DNA of 32,081 bases from Candidatus Calescibacterium sp. (GCA_025060505.1 JANXBU010000020.1:1-32081); one strand, 5' to 3'; positions 7,309 through 16,909 are shown, counted from the first letter of the stretch. Notes: generated from the sequence alone by a model not told the origin. Made by a program: numbers and translations.

Positions 7309-8475
7309 ATGAGTTTGGATGACCTTTTCCTGAACACATATCAGAGATTCGACTTTGTTGTCGACAAAGCTTTGGGTTCTTATATATATTCAAGCGGTAA
7401 AAAATATCTTGATATGATAAGCGGTATCGGAGTGAATTCTCTTGGCCATCTTGATAGGGATGTAGTATCTGGTATCAGAAAACAACTTTCAAAACATCTT
7501 CATCTTTCAAATCTTTTCTGGCAGGAGGTACAGATAAATTTTGCGAGGGAGTTTTTGAAGACCATTGATGGCAAGTATAGGATTTTCCTTTCAAACTCGG
7601 GGGCGGAAGCTACAGAATGTGCGCTGAAGATCTCAAAACTCCCGTATCAAGGAAAGCGTAAAAAGACTTTGTGCTTTGTTGGGGCTTTTCATGGTAGAAC
7701 CTATGGAGCTCTTTCGGCAACATATAAGGAGGAGTTCAAAAAGCCGTTTGAACCGCTTCTTGAGGGTTTCAAATTCGTTCCTTTCGGTGATATTGAATCT
7801 GTAAGGAGTGAGCTTGCAAGTCGTGAGTATGCTATGGTTCTTCTTGAGCCTATTCAAGGTGAGGGTGGTGTTATGACTCCTCCGAAGGATTTTATAAAGG
7901 AGCTCAGAAAGGTGTGTGATGAAACAGATACTATTCTTGTGGTTGATGAAATACAGACAGGTGTTGGTAAGACTGGAAAGTTCTGGTGCTATGAATGGGA
8001 GGAAATAAAGCCAGATGTTTTGCTATCTTCTAAGGCCATTGGCGGGGGAATACCATTGGGAGTTACTGCGTTTTCTGAGAAATTGGCGGATTTTGTAAAA
8101 CCAGGTATGCATGCTTCAACTTTTGGAGGTAATCCTTTGGCTTGCGCCGCGGGTCAGGTGGTGATAAGAAAAATCAGAAACAAAAAGTTTCTCAGATCTG
8201 TTGTTCAGAAAGGAGAATATCTGAAAAGGCAGATACAAAATATGGGTTTTGATGTTCAGGGGCGTGGTCTGATGATTGGTATAATTGTAGATAGCTCAGG
8301 CAAAACCGAGCCAAAATCTATAAATGAGTTTTTTATCAAACGAGGAATTGTTATCAACTCTATGAGAACATACAAGGGAGATACTCGTATAAGAATTCTT
8401 CCTCCACTTTCCATACAGAAGAAAGATCTTGATTTCTTTCTCAATGTCCTTGAAGATTTTAAGAAGTCGCTATAA
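7309..8475 (+). CDS. argD: Acetylornithine/succinyldiaminopimelate-type aminotransferase
   Basis: Class III PLP aminotransferase, most like ArgD (N-acetylornithine to N-acetylglutamate semialdehyde, arginine synthesis). Visible are SGIGVNSLGH, NSGAEATECALK (residues 96-107), AFHGRTYGALSAT (126-138), LEPIQGEGGV (179-188), VVDEIQTGVGKTG (211-223) with the PLP-binding aspartate, and the Schiff-base lysine K242 in SSKAIGGGIPLG. 388 residues, normal for ArgD. It starts 58 bases after aroD. Related enzymes (LysJ, AstC, gabT) share these motifs, so the exact substrate is a family-level inference. Confidence 0.88.
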   Translation: MSLDDLFLNTYQRFDFVVDKALGSYIYSSGKKYLDMISGIGVNSLGHLDRDVVSGIRKQLSKHLHLSNLFWQEVQINFAREFLKTIDGKYRIFLSNSGAEATECALKISKLPYQGKRKKTLCFVGAFHGRTYGALSATYKEEFKKPFEPLLEGFKFVPFGDIESVRSELASREYAMVLLEPIQGEGGVMTPPKDFIKELRKVCDETDTILVVDEIQTGVGKTGKFWCYEWEEIKPDVLLSSKAIGGGIPLGVTAFSEKLADFVKPGMHASTFGGNPLACAAGQVVIRKIRNKKFLRSVVQKGEYLKRQIQNMGFDVQGRGLMIGIIVDSSGKTEPKSINEFFIKRGIVINSMRTYKGDTRIRILPPLSIQKKDLDFFLNVLEDFKKSL

Positions 8476-8524
8476 ACAATCAGAGATTTGAAAATGTAAT
8501 TTTTTTCTTTTTAAACTCAAATTT

Positions 8525-9880
8525 ATGGAAAACCTTGCTTTGAACAAGGAGGATGAAATTCAAAAGGTAGACATAGAAGAGCTAACTCCTCGGGAGATAG
8601 TGGAATATCTTTCTCGGTATATAGTTGGGCAAGATGAAGCTAAAAAGGCAATAGCAATAGCCCTGCGGAACAGAGTAAGAAGAATGAAGCTTCCGGAGGA
8701 TCTCAGAGAAGAGATTACTCCAAAAAATCTTCTTATGATAGGTCCAACTGGTGTTGGAAAGACAGAAATTTCAAGGAGAATAGCTCGTCTTATAAATGCT
8801 CCATTTATAAAAGTTGAGGCAACAAAATACACGGAGGTTGGATATGTTGGGAGAGACGTTGAGTCTATAATAAAGGATCTTGTAAACGTTGCTGTTTCGG
8901 AGGAAAAGGCAAGGGCAAGAAAGATGGTTTCAGACAAAGCGAAAAGATCAGCTGTTGAAAGGCTGGCTTCGGAGTTCATAAAACAAAGGGGGCTACCAGA
9001 TGAGAACAAGTATGATATAATTCAGAAATTGAATCAAGGTTTGCTTGATGATGAAGAAATAATAATTGATGTGAAAGAACCTCATTCTGTTGATGTCGTT
9101 GCAGCTTCTATAATACCCGGAATGGAACATATAGAAGAACAGATAAGAAATGCTCTTTCTTCTATAATGCCGGGGAGATTATCAAAAAAGAGGGTGAAAA
9201 TAAAAGAAGCTCTGAAAATTCTTGAAGGAAGGATTGCAGATGAGCTTGTGAATATGGACGAAATTATTAGAAAAGCTCTGTGGAAAGTTGAAAATACTGG
9301 TATAGTTTTTATAGATGAAGTAGACAAACTTATCAATCCTCGCGGAGGACATGGTCCAGATGTTTCTGGTGAGGGTGTCCAAAGAGATCTTCTGCCCATA
9401 ATAGAAGGTACTACTGTCAATACAAGATACGGTTCTGTGAGAACAGATTTTATATTGTTCATAGCAGCCGGAGCTTTTCATCATGCAAAACCATCTGAAC
9501 TTATTCCAGAGCTTCAAGGAAGGCTACCAATAAGAGTCGAACTCAAACCACTTAAAAAAGATGATTTTGTGAGAATATTGAAATTCACAGATAACTCCCC
9601 CACAAGGCATTATCAAATACTTCTGAAAACAGAATCAGTTGAATTGAATTTCACAGATGAAGCAATAGATAAGATTGCAGAGTATGCTTTTTATCTAAAT
9701 GAAACACAGGAAAACATAGGAGCAAGAAGACTTTACACCATTGTTGAGAACATCATGGCAGATATATCATTTGACGCTCCATATTTGAGGGGACAGAAAA
9801 TAAACATAACATCCCAGTATGTTGAGGAGAAAATATCTCCTCTTATCAAAGATGAAAATCTCGCAAACTATATACTGTAG
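8525..9880 (+). CDS. hslU: ATP-dependent protease ATPase subunit HslU (ClpY)
   Basis: AAA+ unfoldase of the HslVU protease. It has the start signature TPREIVEYLSRYIVGQ, Walker A GPTGVGKT at residues 73-80, the pore loop EVGYVGRD, Walker B IVFIDEVDKL, the intermediate I-domain between them (~110-230) and the HslU-specific FIAAGAFH and GRLPIRVEL blocks. It ends in LANYIL, comparable to the C-terminal tail that docks into HslV. 451 residues, normal. hslV, which usually precedes hslU, is not in this window; argD lies upstream instead. Confidence 0.96.
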   Translation: MENLALNKEDEIQKVDIEELTPREIVEYLSRYIVGQDEAKKAIAIALRNRVRRMKLPEDLREEITPKNLLMIGPTGVGKTEISRRIARLINAPFIKVEATKYTEVGYVGRDVESIIKDLVNVAVSEEKARARKMVSDKAKRSAVERLASEFIKQRGLPDENKYDIIQKLNQGLLDDEEIIIDVKEPHSVDVVAASIIPGMEHIEEQIRNALSSIMPGRLSKKRVKIKEALKILEGRIADELVNMDEIIRKALWKVENTGIVFIDEVDKLINPRGGHGPDVSGEGVQRDLLPIIEGTTVNTRYGSVRTDFILFIAAGAFHHAKPSELIPELQGRLPIRVELKPLKKDDFVRILKFTDNSPTRHYQILLKTESVELNFTDEAIDKIAEYAFYLNETQENIGARRLYTIVENIMADISFDAPYLRGQKINITSQYVEEKISPLIKDENLANYIL

Positions 9881-9913
9881 TAGTTATTGTTAGTAATCTG
9901 TTCGTGAATCATA

Positions 9914-9979
9914 TGTCTGTAAATCAAGAAGATTTCTTTTTTTCAGTGTCTGTAAATCAAGAAGATTTCTTTTTTTCAG
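9914..9979 (+). repeat. Perfect 33-base tandem duplication after hslU
   Basis: Two identical 33-base units at 9914-9946 and 9947-9979, each beginning TGTCTGTAAATCAAG and ending TTTTTTTCAG. Each unit holds an AAGAAGATTTCTT mini-hairpin followed by a T run, so each might work as a weak terminator, and the copy doubles it. It lies in the convergent gap between hslU (plus) and the 998-residue gene (minus). Confidence 0.9.
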
Positions 9980-10011
9980 GAAAATTTTAATGAAGAAGAA
10001 CAGTTCCCGTA

Positions 10012-13008
10012 TTACCTCAGAAAGCTTGCGAATATTCCGCGAGAAAAAAGATCTGCAAAGAAAATCAGGTTTTTGCTACCTCTGAAATATTTTACATCAG
10101 AAGTTGCTATTCCAAAATTTGGAGATATACCGAGAATTTCTATATCTTCTCCGGAGTTAAGGAAATCTGTCAGATGGAAGATTATCATTGCTGAAACTTT
10201 CATCTGTTTAGTGGGAGAAGCAAGTGCAACTATAGCTATATCTATATCTCTTCCGGTTCCAAATATTTCATCAATAGCTTTTGTTATTTGAACTTTTGAA
10301 ATTAAAGGATATATTCCAAAGTATATTGATTGTTCTTTTATTTTGTTAAGCTCTCCATCGAAAACTTTTATTTTGATGTATGGTCCTTGTGTTAGGAACT
10401 CAAAGATGTATCCCTGATAGATTTCAAGTATTCCACCACCTTCACCTGTTGCTACTGTTCTGATTTGTCCGTTTTGTATCTTTATTATATTTGTTGCTGT
10501 GCTGAGATAAACAAGGTCACTGGAATATGTCAAGATATCAATTGTTGGTTCCTGAATTTTTAATCTAAATCGCTCTTTCATTACAAAGTTATCTATTTCA
10601 AATGATACAATATCTACTATTGGATCCTGACACCTTGATCCAACGAGGTCTATTATGTATTTTCCAGAAAATTTTTTTATATCTACCTTAGAGATTGAGT
10701 GTATGCCTATATCGTTGTATCTTTTGTATATTTTATATTTTCTCTGCTTCAAGCTTTGTTGGTCTTGCATGTCGTAAGCAAATATTCCAGAAACATTGAA
10801 ATCCTCACCGCATCCGGGTCTTTGTAGTATTGCAACGAGGGTTTTTCCGTCGTATAGGTGCTCTATGACCGAGTATTCCGGGTGTATAACAAGATCGTAA
10901 GTTAATCCTGGTATGTCTTTGGCATCTGGTTTTACAAACAGGTGAAATGTTGTTCCCTCAAGGGCTCCGTCGTTTGAGAATTTGAGAAATTTTATTCCTT
11001 CTTTCCCAGCTGCTGAAATAAATATTCCTTCATTTGTTTGGTATCCAGATATATTGCTTGGTTGGACGTTGAAGGATTCTGAATCAATTATCTCAAGTTT
11101 GTTTCTCGAGATTTTAGAGCTAAGAATGAATCTTCCTGAGTGTATAATTAAGTTGTCAAAGTTAGCACTCAGGATATTTTTTGCATCTGTTTCTGTTAAT
11201 ATACAGTTTGTTTTCAGATTTCTTTTGATGTTTCCTGACGAAAAAATGAAAGGGTAGTAAGATATTCTTCTGCACTTTGTACCACCTACTTCGTCAAGGC
11301 AGAGTGAAGAGACAAGGCAAATTTCTCCAGTATCACATAGAGATATGTTGTTTCCTAATGTTGCATCAAATGCGTTCAGAGTGTAGGATTTCTGGGTATC
11401 TGTTAGTGTGCAGATTTCTAAATCTGGTATATCTCTTATGACCTCTGGCATATTTATATTGGTTTTAGATAATGGTGAGCAGTTACCAGATATGCAAGGC
11501 TGTACTTCAAATATGTATGTTCTGTAACTTGCTCCTCTACTGAAATCTGTTGTTGGTATCAGGAGATATATTTTCCCATCTGTATCTTTAAAAAAAAGGA
11601 ATTTTTGAGGAAGATTGTTTATTTGTATCTCAGAATTAGTTGAGCTGTTTTGATCTACTAACCATATTTTTACTGTATTGTCGTATATTATGTTGAAGGA
11701 ATGAAGCGAGATTTTGAATAGTGTATTTCTTTGGTAATGTGCAAGATATATTTTGTTGTTCTGTTCATCTGCGTAAAGACCGTATGTTCCAGAGAATTCT
11801 GACGGCATTTCAAAGGTAGAGCAACCTGTATCTCCTGGGAAGTCCGGTGGTTTGTATGGACAGAAGAAAACAAATTTTCCAAAAAAGAATACAAAGAATG
11901 TTGCTTTGTTTTGAAATGTTATAGAATCTATTTTTTCAGAGAGCCTTGTTATTTCGTTATAAGTGTTCCAGTTTATTCCAGATGCTGTTATTGGGAATAT
12001 TTTTACATTGGAGCCAGAGCCAGCGAGTAAAAATTTATCTCCTATACTTATATCCACAGATGTAAGTGTTATTATGTTTTGAAATTTGAGTCTTCCATCT
12101 TTTTCTACTTCGTATTCAGTTATTTCGTAATCTGGTTTTGATATGATTATTACGGTTGTTGGATTGAGGAATTTTGTTTGTATTTTTGGTATTGAGATTT
12201 CCATTGGTATGAATGTGAATTTTTCGAACTTCCTGAGCACGTATACAGGTTCTATGTTTTGATTCTCACATAGATTTCCTCCGTCGTCTATGACTTTTAA
12301 TCTTGGGGTATATATACCAAGTTCTTGATATGTAAAGTTGAAAGATGGTTGATCTGTTTCTCCATCTTGCGAGAATTCTCCTCCTTTATTATCTGCGTCC
12401 CATATAAATTTGAATTTACAGTTTGTTCCGGAGAGGTGGTTGAAGTTTCCGCATCTGTCATCTGTTACATCTGCTCCGAGCTGAACTGAAAATGGTGGGA
12501 GTTCTATTGGAGCTCCAGCTGGTGAGGCGATATATATTCTTACGGAGCAAGGCTGGTTACTGTATACTATTACATCTGTTTTTCCCTCTCCTTTCCCTTT
12601 TTCTTCTGTTTCAGCTGATGCTACGAACGAAAAGATTTTTGCTGGTTCTCCGGCAAATGTTATTCTCTCATTGAACGATATGGATACATTTTTTCCACCA
12701 GATGTTATTGATATAGAGTATTTATCTTCTGTAAGATTAGTATCTTGAATTTTTTCTTCTTTTTTAATTTCTCTTCTGAATATTTCTTGGTCTTCAAATT
12801 TTATGGTCACATTTTTTATTGGAGATATTGAGTATATTGATACTTGTATTGAGAAGTCGGCTGGTGATATACCGGAAAGAGGGTTTGCGAACACTTTTAC
12901 ATCTACTGGTGCAAAGTTTGCGGATTTTGATCCACATATAGCGAGTATTGTGGAGAGCGAGAAAATTGCGAGAGATGATATTATTGCGACGAGAGTTTTT
13001 GAGTCCAA
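10012..13008 (-). CDS. Large exported protein, possible lipoprotein, with PKD-like domain
   Basis: 998 residues of unknown function. An N-terminal hydrophobic segment (residues ~6-24) ends in ILAICGSKS. Cys25 could be lipidated, although isoleucine at -1 is unusual for a lipobox. Residues ~198-260 look like a PKD/Ig-type domain (FTYQELGIYTPRLKVIDDGG). The remainder is beta-rich with scattered cysteines (a cluster near LCDTGEICLVSSLCLDE) and repeated strand patterns suggestive of beta-propeller or adhesin-like folds. The start is TTG at 13008, only six bases after the CCA of tRNA-Pro; no ATG fits before the signal segment. The gene follows the HEAT gene and the tRNA on the same strand. Confidence 0.75.
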   Translation of the reverse strand: MDSKTLVAIISSLAIFSLSTILAICGSKSANFAPVDVKVFANPLSGISPADFSIQVSIYSISPIKNVTIKFEDQEIFRREIKKEEKIQDTNLTEDKYSISITSGGKNVSISFNERITFAGEPAKIFSFVASAETEEKGKGEGKTDVIVYSNQPCSVRIYIASPAGAPIELPPFSVQLGADVTDDRCGNFNHLSGTNCKFKFIWDADNKGGEFSQDGETDQPSFNFTYQELGIYTPRLKVIDDGGNLCENQNIEPVYVLRKFEKFTFIPMEISIPKIQTKFLNPTTVIIISKPDYEITEYEVEKDGRLKFQNIITLTSVDISIGDKFLLAGSGSNVKIFPITASGINWNTYNEITRLSEKIDSITFQNKATFFVFFFGKFVFFCPYKPPDFPGDTGCSTFEMPSEFSGTYGLYADEQNNKIYLAHYQRNTLFKISLHSFNIIYDNTVKIWLVDQNSSTNSEIQINNLPQKFLFFKDTDGKIYLLIPTTDFSRGASYRTYIFEVQPCISGNCSPLSKTNINMPEVIRDIPDLEICTLTDTQKSYTLNAFDATLGNNISLCDTGEICLVSSLCLDEVGGTKCRRISYYPFIFSSGNIKRNLKTNCILTETDAKNILSANFDNLIIHSGRFILSSKISRNKLEIIDSESFNVQPSNISGYQTNEGIFISAAGKEGIKFLKFSNDGALEGTTFHLFVKPDAKDIPGLTYDLVIHPEYSVIEHLYDGKTLVAILQRPGCGEDFNVSGIFAYDMQDQQSLKQRKYKIYKRYNDIGIHSISKVDIKKFSGKYIIDLVGSRCQDPIVDIVSFEIDNFVMKERFRLKIQEPTIDILTYSSDLVYLSTATNIIKIQNGQIRTVATGEGGGILEIYQGYIFEFLTQGPYIKIKVFDGELNKIKEQSIYFGIYPLISKVQITKAIDEIFGTGRDIDIAIVALASPTKQMKVSAMIIFHLTDFLNSGEDIEILGISPNFGIATSDVKYFRGSKNLIFFADLFSRGIFASFLR

Positions 13009-13014
13009 GTTACT

Positions 13015-13090
13015 TGGTCGGGGCAGCCGGATTTGAACCGGCGACCTCTGGCTCCCAAGGCCAGCGCTCTTGCCCCTGAGCTATGCCCCG
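13015..13090 (-). tRNA. tRNA-Pro (UGG), CCA encoded
   Basis: The minus strand starts CGGGGCA (acceptor), then TAGCTCAGGGGCAAGAGC (D arm), CTGGC-CTTGGGA-GCCAG (anticodon arm, anticodon TGG) and GCCGGTTCAAATCCGGC (T arm), and closes TGCCCCG-A-CCA. The mature body is 13018-13090 and the encoded CCA is 13015-13017. The 3' end is six bases from the TTG start of the next gene on the same strand. Confidence 0.97.
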
Positions 13091-13162
13091 AAATTCTGAC
13101 CCAATTTTATAAATATAATTATCAAAAATCTTATATAATAAAACTTCAAAATATCATTTCAG

Positions 13163-14035
13163 CTATAACATGTTTTGTATCTTCTTGATCATCTCAAGTT
13201 CAGATGGTGTCATATTTGGAATAACGCTTTCTATTACAGATTTTATCTCATCTTTTTTATCTTGAGGAATTTTTGCATCTCTCAGAAGTATAACGAGGGA
13301 ATCAATGGCATTCTTTCTTGTATCTGGATCGTTCTTCAGAGCATCTAGTATATCTTTGATGTATTTTGGATCTCTGCTTATTCCACAAGCTGAAATATAG
13401 TAAGGCTTTATTATAGGATCGTTTACATCAAATTTGTTCTTTATTAGTTCCGCTGTTTTCTGATATTCAAGATTTATGAGAGACTGAATAAGAAATATAG
13501 ATTCATATATTTCGTCTTTTGATAATCTTTTTAGTTTCTCCTCTATTTTGTTTATTGCTGAGTTGTCTCCAAGACGGGATAAGTATTCGGCAGCAGATAT
13601 CATAACATTTACGTCAGGGTCATCAAGTCCAAGCTTTAAAAATTCTGGAAAAGTTATTTCATAAGCTATATCAAGAGCGAATTTTCTTATGTCTCTATCT
13701 TTATCTTTAATGAGTGTGTAAAGGATTTCTTTATCTTTATTTTCTGCTATTATTTTTAGTCCAGTGTTTCTTATGTGAGGATCGTCTGACCAGAGCATTG
13801 ATACTATTCTTGTTTTCAATTTGCTGTAAGCGGCAGATAATGTTTCAACTGCTTTTTTCCCTGCTACGCCTCTTTTTAGTCCTATTATTTTGATTGCTAT
13901 ATCAAAAAAGTTATCAAGTTCTTGTTTTCCATAGTTGTGAATTCTGGTGCGAACCACATCTATAAGATCTGATATTTCTTCTGGGTCAGCTGATTTCAGA
14001 TCCATCTTTTTGAGCTTCTCAAGTTCTTCAAACAT
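13163..14035 (-). CDS. HEAT-repeat protein, function unknown
   Basis: 290 residues, almost entirely helical. Several HEAT-like units are visible: DDPHIRNTGLKIIAENKDK, KDRDIRKFALDIAYEITFPE, DDPDVNVMISAAEYLSRLGD and NDPDTRKNAIDSLVILLRDA. Such alpha-solenoids usually act as protein-binding scaffolds. No signal peptide or membrane segment is seen, so it is probably cytoplasmic. The ATG at 14035 has no Shine-Dalgarno. tRNA-Pro follows 72 bases downstream on the same strand. Confidence 0.75.
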   Translation of the reverse strand: MFEELEKLKKMDLKSADPEEISDLIDVVRTRIHNYGKQELDNFFDIAIKIIGLKRGVAGKKAVETLSAAYSKLKTRIVSMLWSDDPHIRNTGLKIIAENKDKEILYTLIKDKDRDIRKFALDIAYEITFPEFLKLGLDDPDVNVMISAAEYLSRLGDNSAINKIEEKLKRLSKDEIYESIFLIQSLINLEYQKTAELIKNKFDVNDPIIKPYYISACGISRDPKYIKDILDALKNDPDTRKNAIDSLVILLRDAKIPQDKKDEIKSVIESVIPNMTPSELEMIKKIQNML

Positions 14036-14161
14036 AGTAAAGATTTTTAAGAATAAACAAATCTTTTTATTTTTTGTAAGATTTTTAATCTCTTCTATTT
14101 TGTTTTTTGTGTTTTTGAATTGTAGATTTTTGCTGTAAACTGTTCAATTCTATTGTAAGGG

Positions 14162-15961
14162 ATGAAAAAGGAAAATCCTTTTTGGAAGAATTTGAGACCA
14201 GTTGGTGTTGTTTTCGGAGATATAGGAACAAGTCCGATTTATGCTTTGGCAATAACTTTCTCTTTTATAGATATTAATCCTGAGAACATTGCAGGAGTTC
14301 TCTCTCTTATTTTTTGGTCTCTGATAATAATTCCTTCTTTGCAATATGCATTTTTAGCTATGAATTTGAGCTTGCGAGGTGAGGGTGGTGAGATAGTTCT
14401 TTCACAAATATTGATTTCAAAGATCAAAAACAAAAAGTTAATTCCTTTTATAATTTTTCTTTCATTTATCGCTATTTCGTTCTTCATAGGTGATGCTGTT
14501 ATAACTCCATCTATTTCCATAGTTTCTGCGTATGAAGGTTTGCATCTTCTGTATGACATAACACAAGACAAGATTGTTTTATTTTCTTCTTTAACTGCTC
14601 TTCTTTTGTTTGTGGTGCAAAAGGGAGGAGCTGGTAGAGTATCCTCTCTTTTCACTCCGATTATGGTCATTTGGTTTCTGTTTCTTGCCTTTTTCGGTTT
14701 GATCTGGATTGTTGAGAATCCATCTGTTTTGCTTTACATAAATCCATACTATGCTGTAGAATTTATTTTAAGCCACCCTCGTGAAGCTTTTTTGTCTCTT
14801 TCTGGTATAATACTCTGTGTCACAGGTTCGGAGGCACTTTACACTGATATAGGACATCTCGGGAAGGATCCTATAAGGAAAAGTTGGTTCTTTTTTGTTC
14901 TACCTTCTCTGGTTATAAGCTATTTTGGTCAGGGAGCATTCCTTATTTCACAAGGTGAGGGGAATCCATATTTTGAACACATAAAGTCTGTTTCGGATGT
15001 GATATATATACCTGCTGTTATTCTAACAACTGCTGCAACAATTATTGCATCTCAAGCTGTTATAAGTGGGCTTTTTTCTATATTTTATCAAGGAATGAAC
15101 ATCGGAATTTTTCCAAGACTCAAAGTTGAACATAGGTCGGGTGAGTTTCACGGGCAGATATACATAAGCTTTGTAAATTGGGTTGCTTTTCTGTTTGTTT
15201 TGTTTATGATAAATTTTTTCAGAACTTCCGAAAAAATAGGTCATGCATATGGACTTGCTGTAAATATAGTTATGGTTATAGGTGCTTTGTTTCTTGTTTT
15301 TGTATATTCTGGAAGAAAAGAGTTTCTGCTTGTTTTACTTGCACTTTTTATACTTGCTGTTGACATTGTTTTCCTCTCATCAAATTTGCATAAGATAAAG
15401 GAAGGTGGATATGTTTCAATGATAATTGCTACAATTCCATTTTTGATTCTCGCTGTTTTCAGGGTTGGACAGACAAAAGTATATTCTGTTCTGAAATCTA
15501 TTAACTTTGACGATTTTTTTGAGCAATACAGAAAACTATATAAAAATTCAAACAAGATTTCGGGTAAAGCAGTGTTTTTGGTTAGAGATACCAGAAGAAT
15601 TCCTCCGTATGTCATGACTATATTGAGTGATATGGGAATTGTTTATGAAGAAAATATTCTGATGACTATAATTCAGACTATGAGTCCTTTTGGGCTTAAC
15701 TTTGCTATATTTGATCACGGTTCTAACCTGAAAATTTTGAGAATTGAAATGGGGTATATGGAAGTTCTGAACATAACAGAGATATTCAGAAAGCTCGATA
15801 TAGAGCCGCGCGCTATATTCTATGGTATGGAAGATATACTGACCAAGAATCCGATTTTAAAGATCTACTCAGTTGTCAAAAAGCTTGCTCCATCGTTTGA
15901 GTCATTTTATAATTTTCCAACAGCAAACATTCATGGAGTTGTAACAAAGGTTCAGGTCTGA
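14162..15961 (+). CDS. kup: KUP-family potassium uptake protein
   Basis: Potassium/proton symporter of the HAK/KUP/KT family in the cytoplasmic membrane. The signature GVVFGDIGTSPIYAL is at residues 15-29, and RGEGGEIVLSQIL follows the second membrane segment. About twelve hydrophobic segments fill residues 15-430, and a soluble C-terminal domain (~435-599) follows. 599 residues, near the usual ~620. A short GTAAGGG precedes the ATG. It diverges from the HEAT gene with a ~126-base AT-rich gap between them. Confidence 0.93.
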   Translation: MKKENPFWKNLRPVGVVFGDIGTSPIYALAITFSFIDINPENIAGVLSLIFWSLIIIPSLQYAFLAMNLSLRGEGGEIVLSQILISKIKNKKLIPFIIFLSFIAISFFIGDAVITPSISIVSAYEGLHLLYDITQDKIVLFSSLTALLLFVVQKGGAGRVSSLFTPIMVIWFLFLAFFGLIWIVENPSVLLYINPYYAVEFILSHPREAFLSLSGIILCVTGSEALYTDIGHLGKDPIRKSWFFFVLPSLVISYFGQGAFLISQGEGNPYFEHIKSVSDVIYIPAVILTTAATIIASQAVISGLFSIFYQGMNIGIFPRLKVEHRSGEFHGQIYISFVNWVAFLFVLFMINFFRTSEKIGHAYGLAVNIVMVIGALFLVFVYSGRKEFLLVLLALFILAVDIVFLSSNLHKIKEGGYVSMIIATIPFLILAVFRVGQTKVYSVLKSINFDDFFEQYRKLYKNSNKISGKAVFLVRDTRRIPPYVMTILSDMGIVYEENILMTIIQTMSPFGLNFAIFDHGSNLKILRIEMGYMEVLNITEIFRKLDIEPRAIFYGMEDILTKNPILKIYSVVKKLAPSFESFYNFPTANIHGVVTKVQV

Positions 15962-16049
15962 TTATTTTGAGTTTTTCAGGCTTCAGTTTCAATTTCTCTA
16001 TTCTTTTTCTGATTTTCATATTCTAAATCTGGATTTTATATTTTAGTTT

Positions 16050-16883
16050 ATGGTTGATGTTGCAGTTATTCCGGCGGCTGGATTTGGAACGAGGGTTCTT
16101 CCCGCATCAAAGGTTGTTTCAAAGGAGCTTTTTCCCATATACAACAAACCTGCTATACACTACATAGTTTTGGAATGTGTTAGGGCTGGAATAAAAGAAG
16201 TCATCCTTGTTCTTTCAAAAAGGAAGATGGATATACTCAAATATTTTGAACCGGATCCGGAGCTTGAGAGATTTCTTGAAGTCAAAGGAAAACTGAGCCT
16301 GATACAGGAATTGAAGGTTTTTGAGAAAATAAAGATAGACTACGCAATTCAGGAAAAACAACTTGGTTTGGGACATGCTATTTTGTGTGCAAAAGATAAA
16401 GTAAAAGATAGAAATTTTGCTGTTTTGCTTCCAGATGATATTTACATTGCAGAAGGTAAAATAGGAGTTATTGAAAAGCTTATTGAAGTTTTTGAATCAG
16501 AAAAGCCAGATGGCGGAGTTGTTCTTGTGAAGAAGGTTCCAAAAGATAAAGTAAGTAAATACGGAATAATAGTTCCATCAAGAAAGCACAAGAACTTAAT
16601 ATACATTTCCGGTGTTGTTGAGAAACCGAGTTCTTCCGAAGCTCCATCTTTATATGCTGTGGTTGGAAGGTATGTCTTTACTCCAAAGATATTCGATTGG
16701 ATTGAATCAGAGAAATTTGATAGAGCGGGGGAGATTCAGCTTGCTGGTGCATTCGGGAGATTTTCAAAAGAAATTTCCGGCTCAGTTATAGCATGTCAGA
16801 TTCAGGGTAAGTGGCTTGATATAGGTTCTCCAGATGGATATATAACGGCTTTCAAGGAAATAGCTAGAATGAAAATTGTTTGA
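16050..16883 (+). CDS. galU: UTP--glucose-1-phosphate uridylyltransferase
   Basis: Makes UDP-glucose from UTP and glucose-1-phosphate for surface polysaccharides. The nucleotide-binding signature IPAAGFGTRVLPASKVVSKEL (residues 7-27) is followed by IQEKQLGLGHAILCAK, LLPDDIYI with the metal-binding aspartate, the VVEKPSSSEAPS segment and GEIQLAGA. 277 residues, normal for bacterial GalU. No Shine-Dalgarno: TATTTT ends six bases before the ATG, suggesting a leaderless start. A duplication starts inside its last codons. Confidence 0.94.
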   Translation: MVDVAVIPAAGFGTRVLPASKVVSKELFPIYNKPAIHYIVLECVRAGIKEVILVLSKRKMDILKYFEPDPELERFLEVKGKLSLIQELKVFEKIKIDYAIQEKQLGLGHAILCAKDKVKDRNFAVLLPDDIYIAEGKIGVIEKLIEVFESEKPDGGVVLVKKVPKDKVSKYGIIVPSRKHKNLIYISGVVEKPSSSEAPSLYAVVGRYVFTPKIFDWIESEKFDRAGEIQLAGAFGRFSKEISGSVIACQIQGKWLDIGSPDGYITAFKEIARMKIV

Positions 16884-16909
16884 GATAAGAATGAAAATTG
16901 TTTGAGATA
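16866..16909 (+). repeat. Perfect 22-base tandem duplication across the galU stop
   Basis: AGAATGAAAATTGTTTGAGATA occurs at 16866-16887 and again at 16888-16909. The first copy contains the last galU codons (MKIV) and the stop; the second repeats them outside the gene. Confidence 0.9.

Noticed and set aside
8560-9009. Long minus-strand frame antisense to hslU (149 codons)
   Set aside because: Shadow of a strongly coding gene; serine- and isoleucine-rich antisense product without motifs.
14239-14670. 143-codon minus-strand frame inside kup
   Set aside because: Antisense shadow of a membrane protein gene with no independent signal.
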